A DNA stretch of 64,000 bases from NCBI RefSeq assembly GCF_038024105.1, contig NZ_CP150661.1, forward strand, positions 3,997,501 to 4,061,500, written 5' to 3'. Below the pieces are notes generated by a model. It searched no databases, was not told where the DNA came from, and was given only the letters and a program-made list of their open reading frames with translations. A program made the translations under genes and the position numbers. The stretch is from Polaribacter butkevichii (lineage in GTDB: Bacteria; Bacteroidota; Bacteroidia; Flavobacteriales; Flavobacteriaceae). This document shows positions 59,814 through 64,000 of this stretch, in pieces. Numbering within the stretch: the stretch's first letter is position 1; the number at the start of each line of letters is the position of its first letter.

Positions 59814-60914
59814 ATGGAAGATTCTATTACTTTAGAAGATAAATTAAAAGAAAGAATTAAAGAACTGACTTGCTTATACCGAGTCAGTTCTTTAATTAGA
59901 AATAGTAATTTTAATAATAGAAAAGCACTATTAAATGAAATAGGCATCAGTTTAAAACAAGCAATACGTTTTCCAAAAGAAGCGTTTGTAGAAATTAAAG
60001 TTGATGAAATTACCGTTGTTACAGGTAAAAAAATAGAAGATGCTATTTTTATAATTTCTGCCATTAAAACGTTTAGTCATATAAAAGGAGCTGTAACCGT
60101 TGGGTATTCTAAACGAAAATTTTCTGAAAACGCATTTTTAAAAGAAGAGAAATTACTGTTGAAAAAAATAGCTTTAGAAATTGGCGATTTTTTAGAAAGA
60201 GAACAAATAAAAGAAAAAGAAAAAATAGCACAAAGCCAAATAGAAAGAGCTGGCAGATTAACTATTTTAGGTGAAATTACGGCGGGTATAGCACATGAAT
60301 TAAATACACCATTAGCTAATATTTTAGGGTTTACAGAGTTGTTAAAAGAACGCTATAAGGATGATGAAATTGGTAGTGAAGATCTAGATAAAGTAATAGA
60401 TAGTGCTATTTATTCTAGAGAAGTTGTAAAAAAATTAATGTTTTTTTCTTGTGAAATGCCACAACAAATGACCGCAATTAATATCAATACTATTATAGAA
60501 GAATCGATACGTTTGTTGAATCCTAATTTTAAGAAGAAAAATATAAGTTGCACAGTTTCTTTTTCTAGTGATGAGGTTTACTTAAAGGTAGATAAAATTC
60601 AATTAACTCAAGTTATTTTCAATTTGGTAATGAATGCTATCTATTTTTCACCTTTTAAAGGTAAAATTAATATTGAGGTAAAAGACAAACAAAAAATAGT
60701 AGAAATTAAAATTTCAGATGAAGGAGAAGGAATCTCTAAAGAAAACTCAGAAAACATTTTTAATCCATTTTTTACAACCAAACCTGTAGGCGAAGGTGCT
60801 GGTTTAGGTTTAAGCGTTGTACACGGAATTATTAAAAGTCATAAAGGAACGATTGCTCATGAAACAAATTCACCAAAAGGCACTATTTTTGTTGTTCGCT
60901 TTCCTAAAAGTTAA
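59814..60914 (+). CDS. Soluble sensor histidine kinase, NtrB-like
   Basis: 366 residues, no TM helix. The N-terminal 140 residues have a coiled-coil start (EDKLKERIKELTCLYRVSSL) and a GAF-like sensor (AFVEIKVDEITVVTGKKIED, SAIKTFSHIKGAVTVGYSKR). HisKA with His161 in LGEITAGIAHELNTPLANIL; GHKL ATPase with NAIYFSPFKGKINIEV, ISDEGEGISKEN, FFTTKPVGEGAGLGLSVVHG. Cytosolic NtrB-like kinase for the adjacent sigma-54 activator. Follows acs by 13 bp. Confidence 0.92.
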   Translation: MEDSITLEDKLKERIKELTCLYRVSSLIRNSNFNNRKALLNEIGISLKQAIRFPKEAFVEIKVDEITVVTGKKIEDAIFIISAIKTFSHIKGAVTVGYSKRKFSENAFLKEEKLLLKKIALEIGDFLEREQIKEKEKIAQSQIERAGRLTILGEITAGIAHELNTPLANILGFTELLKERYKDDEIGSEDLDKVIDSAIYSREVVKKLMFFSCEMPQQMTAININTIIEESIRLLNPNFKKKNISCTVSFSSDEVYLKVDKIQLTQVIFNLVMNAIYFSPFKGKINIEVKDKQKIVEIKISDEGEGISKENSENIFNPFFTTKPVGEGAGLGLSVVHGIIKSHKGTIAHETNSPKGTIFVVRFPKS

Positions 60915-60917
60915 AAG

Positions 60918-62243
60918 ATGCTAAATAAAGAGAATATTTTAATTGTAGATGATGATATTCATATTTTAGAACTCATTCAAAGGCATTTGCAATCCTTAAA
61001 TTATCATACATACAAAGCCATTTCGGTAAAAGAAGCTTTAGAAATTTTAAAAGATACTTCTATAGATTTGTTAATAACAGATTTACAAATGCCTGGTGTA
61101 GATGGTTTAGAATTAATCAAGTATGCCTCAGAACATTATCCTAAAATACCTAAATTAGTTGTTACCGGTTTTCCGTCTATAGATGGCGCTTTAGAGGTTA
61201 TGAAATCTGGAGCGGCAGATTATATTACCAAACCTTTTACAAAAGAAGAGTTAAAAACGGCCATTTTAAAATCGATGGCATCTAAACCTAAAGTAGATAA
61301 AATTACCAAGGTAAAAGCTGAAAAGGTATCAAAACCATATGGAGAATTAATAGGTACTTCTCCTGCCATGAAAAAAGTAACGGACGTAATAGAGCGTTTA
61401 AAAAATAACAAAGCAACAGTTTTTATTCATGGAGAAAGCGGAACCGGAAAAGAGTTGGTTGCACGTTCTATTCACTATATGGGTAAATATTCTTCAGCAC
61501 CATTTATTGTGGTAAACTGTGGGGCCATACCAGAAAATTTGTTAGAGTCAGAGTTATTTGGGTATGTAAAAGGAGCATTTACTGGAGCAGATAAAGACAG
61601 AAAAGGTTTTTTTCAAGCAGCAAATAATGGTACTATTTTTCTTGATGAAATAGGGAACGCTCCTTTATCAACGCAATTAAGGTTATTACGTGTTTTGCAA
61701 GAAAAAGAAGTGGTAAGAGTGGGAGCTCAAAAACCAGAAAAAATTGACGTTCGCGTAATTGCCGCAACCAACATCAATCTAAAAGATTTAATAAAAAAAG
61801 AGCGCTTTAGAGAAGATTTGTATTATAGGTTAACGGTAGTACAAATAGAAGTTCCTTCTTTGGTAGCAAGAGTTACAGACATTCCGTTATTGGTAGATAA
61901 ATTCCTGTTTAAATACGGAATAGAATATAAAGACCGGTTTTTAAAAATAACTCCAGAAGCTTTAGCCGTTTTAAAAAAATACAATTGGCCAGGTAATATT
62001 AGAGAGTTAGAAAATGTAATACAAAGAGCCATTATTATGTGCGATCGGTTTGTAGATGTAGAGCACTTGCCAGAACACATTAAATATCAGATAGATTTTT
62101 CTGAAAATAAAGAATTAGTATCTTTAAAAGAGTTTGAGAAAACGTATATTTTAAAAGTGCTTCAAGCAACCAATAACAACAAAACAAAAGCCGCAGAAAT
62201 TCTTCAAATAGACCGGAAAACACTTCGAGAAAAATTAAAATAA
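60918..62243 (+). CDS. Sigma-54-dependent response regulator, NtrC family
   Basis: 441 residues. Receiver domain with phospho-acceptor Asp55 (DLLITDLQMPGVDGLELIKY), AAA+ domain with Walker A FIHGESGTGKELVARSIHY, the sigma-54 contact loop GYVKGAFTGADKDRKGFFQA, Walker B NNGTIFLDEIGNAPLSTQLR, and a Fis-type HTH at the end (ATNNNKTKAAEILQIDRKTL). It activates sigma-54 promoters; acs is the obvious neighbour target. 3 bp after the kinase gene. Ends in a terminator. Confidence 0.95.
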   Translation: MLNKENILIVDDDIHILELIQRHLQSLNYHTYKAISVKEALEILKDTSIDLLITDLQMPGVDGLELIKYASEHYPKIPKLVVTGFPSIDGALEVMKSGAADYITKPFTKEELKTAILKSMASKPKVDKITKVKAEKVSKPYGELIGTSPAMKKVTDVIERLKNNKATVFIHGESGTGKELVARSIHYMGKYSSAPFIVVNCGAIPENLLESELFGYVKGAFTGADKDRKGFFQAANNGTIFLDEIGNAPLSTQLRLLRVLQEKEVVRVGAQKPEKIDVRVIAATNINLKDLIKKERFREDLYYRLTVVQIEVPSLVARVTDIPLLVDKFLFKYGIEYKDRFLKITPEALAVLKKYNWPGNIRELENVIQRAIIMCDRFVDVEHLPEHIKYQIDFSENKELVSLKEFEKTYILKVLQATNNNKTKAAEILQIDRKTLREKLK

Positions 62244-62269
62244 ATTTTTAAAAAAGCGGGTAAAAAAGT

Positions 62270-62304
62270 AGCAGTTGGGGAAATATTCCTCAGCTGCTTT
62301 TTTT
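62270..62304 (+). terminator. Terminator of the acs operon
   Basis: AGCAGTTGGGGAA (62270-62282) and TTCCTCAGCTGCT (62286-62298) pair with G-U pairs, then T-run. Confidence 0.85.
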
Positions 62305-62425
62305 GTGATATAAGCTATGTTTTGACTAAGTGGTTGTTTTATAGTGTTTTGAGGGGTGTTGTGTTTTTGTTCTAAAAAGGTGGCACATGGCTTGCCAATA
62401 GGTAATTGTAATTTAAAATTATATT

Positions 62426-62617
62426 ATGATACTCAATAGTAAAAGTTTATGTAATACGTGTATTCATAAGATAGATTGCAGCTTAACATCAAATAAAAAT
62501 GCAATTTGGTCTTGTAGTGAATATGAAAAAAAGAGTTTTAGTACTTCGAGTTCAACAACTACTATAGCACCCGATTTTAGTTTTACAGAAGGAGAAATAG
62601 AACTCGAAATTATGTAA
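62426..62617 (+). CDS. Small cysteine-rich protein, putative metal binding
   Basis: 63 residues. Four Cys in the first 30: MILNSKSLCNTCIHKIDCSL and IWSCSEYEK, giving C-x2-C-x5-C and a later C, plus a His, as in small zinc or iron proteins. The tail is Ser/Thr-rich, then EGEIELEIM. I recall similar short proteins in related genomes but no function. 2 bp before the GreA/GreB-like gene, so translationally coupled. Confidence 0.65.
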   Translation: MILNSKSLCNTCIHKIDCSLTSNKNAIWSCSEYEKKSFSTSSSTTTIAPDFSFTEGEIELEIM

Positions 62618-62619
62618 TA

Positions 62620-63048
62620 ATGAAGATTTTAGAAAAAATGAAATATGGTCAATTAATTATTGAAGAAAATGAGTTTTTAATTATAGAAAAACTCTTGAAT
62701 TTAAACAATGCAACAGCCTCAAAAACAGTTAAAAATCATATTTTAAAATTACAAGAAGAGCTAAGAAATGCTACAAAAGTAGTTGCGGAAAATAACATGC
62801 CTAAGGATGTTGTAAGACTAAATTCTTTGGTAACAGTTAGCTCTCAAGATGGTTTGTGGGAAAAAACATTTAAACTAGTTGTACCAGCTAATAGTAATAC
62901 GTTAGATAATAAAATTTCTTTATTGTTACCTATGGGAACAGCTGTTTTGGGCTACGCAAAGGGTGATGTTATTTTATGGGATTTTCCTGGAGGTTTACAA
63001 AAATTGAATGTGTTAAATGTAGAGCAAGAATTAAAGGTAACCAAATAG
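62620..63048 (+). CDS. GreA/GreB-like (Rnk-type) transcription factor
   Basis: 142 residues. An N-terminal helical part (LIIEKLLNLNNATASKTVKN, HILKLQEELRNATKVVAEN) may be a short coiled-coil, and the C-terminal GreA/GreB FKBP-like domain reads DVVRLNSLVTVSSQDGLWEK, TFKLVVPANSN, KISLLLPMGTAVLGYAKGDV, ILWDFPGGLQKLNV. The long coiled-coil of true GreA is absent, so it resembles Rnk or Gre-fold homologues that bind RNA polymerase. Between the Cys-rich gene and a gene of unknown function. Confidence 0.82.
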   Translation: MKILEKMKYGQLIIEENEFLIIEKLLNLNNATASKTVKNHILKLQEELRNATKVVAENNMPKDVVRLNSLVTVSSQDGLWEKTFKLVVPANSNTLDNKISLLLPMGTAVLGYAKGDVILWDFPGGLQKLNVLNVEQELKVTK

Positions 63049-63054
63049 GTAATT

Positions 63055-63411
63055 ATGATGCGTGTAAAAAATAATATAAGTGAATATTCTGAAAATGAAA
63101 TAATTCAAAAAAGAAGTTTAAGAGAGGTAAATAGATGGATGTTAGATCTTAATGAAATCTCGCAAGAATGTAATAATGTTGAGTTTGAAATACTTAAAAA
63201 AAAGAATTTAAGTGATGCTTTTTTTAAGATTGTAGAAGATAATAAGGTTTTACATCAGTTACTTTTAGAATATAGAAATGTCTTAGATAATTACATTGAA
63301 TGTATTGATTTAGAATGTGATTTATTCTTTTACACAGAGCATAAAAAAAATAGAAATTTATATATAGAGCATTTAAATAATTATAAAAAATTAAAAAATA
63401 GTATGGTCTAA
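63055..63411 (+). CDS. Small helical protein of unknown function
   Basis: 118 residues, no signal peptide. Mostly helical and charged (SLREVNRWMLDLNEISQECN, NKVLHQLLLEYRNVLDNYIE). Three Cys without an obvious motif. No family recognised. Co-transcribed with the Gre-like gene (6 bp apart) and ended by a strong terminator. Confidence 0.65.
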   Translation: MMRVKNNISEYSENEIIQKRSLREVNRWMLDLNEISQECNNVEFEILKKKNLSDAFFKIVEDNKVLHQLLLEYRNVLDNYIECIDLECDLFFYTEHKKNRNLYIEHLNNYKKLKNSMV

Positions 63412-63443
63412 TTTGCTAATTTGTTAAGTTAGTTTTTTTTGTA

Positions 63444-63477
63444 GGTAGCTCCAGATGAGATCTGGAGCTGCCTTTTT
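63444..63477 (+). terminator. Terminator of the Cys-rich/Gre-like operon
   Basis: GGTAGCTCCAGA (63444-63455), loop TGAGA, TCTGGAGCTGCC (63461-63472), one G-U/T-G pair, T-run. Confidence 0.88.
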
Positions 63478-63488
63478 ATGCGCTGTAT

Positions 63489-63522
63489 TTTGGGTGTTTT
63501 AATAAACAGATACGTACTTTTG
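63489..63522 (+). promoter_or_regulatory. Promoter of the ABC exporter gene
   Basis: TTTG (63489-63492), 22 bp, TACTTTTG (63515-63522). The core GTACTTTTGCACA also precedes the ABC-F gene at 10194. Confidence 0.5.
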
Positions 63523-63610
63523 CACAGTATTTGTTTTGTTAATTTGTCATGTTATTTTATGTGGCATATAAATTGACTTCCGTATTTACTTATATTCTTA
63601 AAAAATAATA

Positions 63611-64000
63611 TGCAACATCTTAAAGATTCAAAAAATAATAAAACCAAACCTAAAGTAACCTTAAAACAAGCTTTTAAAACAATTATTTGGCCAAGGAGAA
63701 ATTTGGTGTTTTTAGGTTTAATTCTTATAATTATTAGAAGTTTATCTGGCTTTGTTTTACCCATGCAGAGTAAAATATTAATGGATGATGTAATACCTAA
63801 TAAAGATTACAGTCACTTATATAACTTAGTATTTATTGTTATTGGCGCTATTTTAGTACAAGCCGTTACTTCTTTTTTATTGACAAAAGTATTGAGTATT
63901 CAGGCACAATATTTAATATCAGAATTAAGAGCGCAAGTACAAAAGAAGGTGTTGTCTTTACCTATTAGTTTTTTTGATAACACAAAATCGGGCGCATTAG
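63611..64000 (+). CDS. ABC transporter, membrane-domain part of an exporter, partial
   Basis: The frame starts at ATG 63611 and runs off the right edge (about 130 residues). MQHLKDSKNNKTKPKVTLKQ is followed by TM segments (FLGLILIIIRSLSGFVLP, LVFIVIGAILVQAVTSFLLT) and the ABC type-1 transmembrane signature region (QAQYLISELRAQVQKKVLSL, PISFFDNTKSGAL). The ATPase half is outside the window. A lipid, drug or peptide exporter cannot be distinguished. Confidence 0.8.

Overview
The window looks like the chromosome of a marine-type Flavobacteriaceae bacterium (Bacteroidota), possibly close to Polaribacter or Tenacibaculum. The DNA is AT-rich, upstream regions repeatedly carry the Bacteroidota -7 promoter element TAnnTTTG, and the gene content is typical of the family (BshB1, DUF2520-KdsC, zapA-small RNA-rny, M23 peptidase, DUF6607/PepSY operon). 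No phage, insertion sequence, integrase or CRISPR array was seen. The genus is an inference.

Layout. 1-6256 (minus): tripartite RND efflux operon (small secreted protein, adaptor, AcrB-type pump, partial outer-membrane factor). 6670-16200: DEAD-box helicase, thioredoxin-fold lipoprotein, ABC-F protein with a defective second ATP site, divergent oxyR/dps pair, PagL-like barrel, 3-hydroxyacyl-CoA dehydrogenase, Gfo/Idh oxidoreductase. 16376-24109: pcm, ModF-like ABC ATPase, DUF2147, kdsC, DUF2520, a trans-sulfuration PLP enzyme, pckA, bshB1. 24164-29349: tRNA-His with a mispaired acceptor stem, then a LytS/LytTR two-component operon with a metallophosphoesterase inside it and an upstream lipoprotein gene preceded by two spaced direct repeats. 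29454-34910: five-gene operon (DUF6607, ankyrin, DUF2271, PepSY-flavodoxin-reductase fusion, DUF6686-like), probably for iron/heme reduction, beside a truncated HmuY-type heme-binding remnant. 35430-40680: membrane protein, a composite intergenic repeat, uvrA, a sigma factor and a 47-residue ORF.

40879-44609 is the most accessory-looking region. It holds a papain-family cysteine peptidase with no signal peptide, a small protein that carries the same C-terminal domain as the peptidase, and a chagasin-like inhibitor of papain-type enzymes. Beyond nth, which lies on the other strand, is a leaderless aerolysin-like pore-forming protein. This is the best candidate for an undescribed system: a peptidase, inhibitor and pore-former set with a private shared domain.

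44738-64000: bcp peroxiredoxin, a 7TMR-DISM kinase/LuxR regulator pair with a stand-alone LuxR protein, TonB-dependent receptor, M23 peptidase, a coiled-coil protein plus zapA, a 6S-like RNA, rny, a hairpin-rich gene-free stretch, TerC and TauE family membrane proteins, acs with an NtrB/NtrC-like pair, a Cys-rich small protein with a GreA/GreB-like factor, and the start of an ABC exporter.

All calls come from reading the sequence; no database search was run. Domain names are recognition from motifs, and promoter and operator calls are pattern matches.
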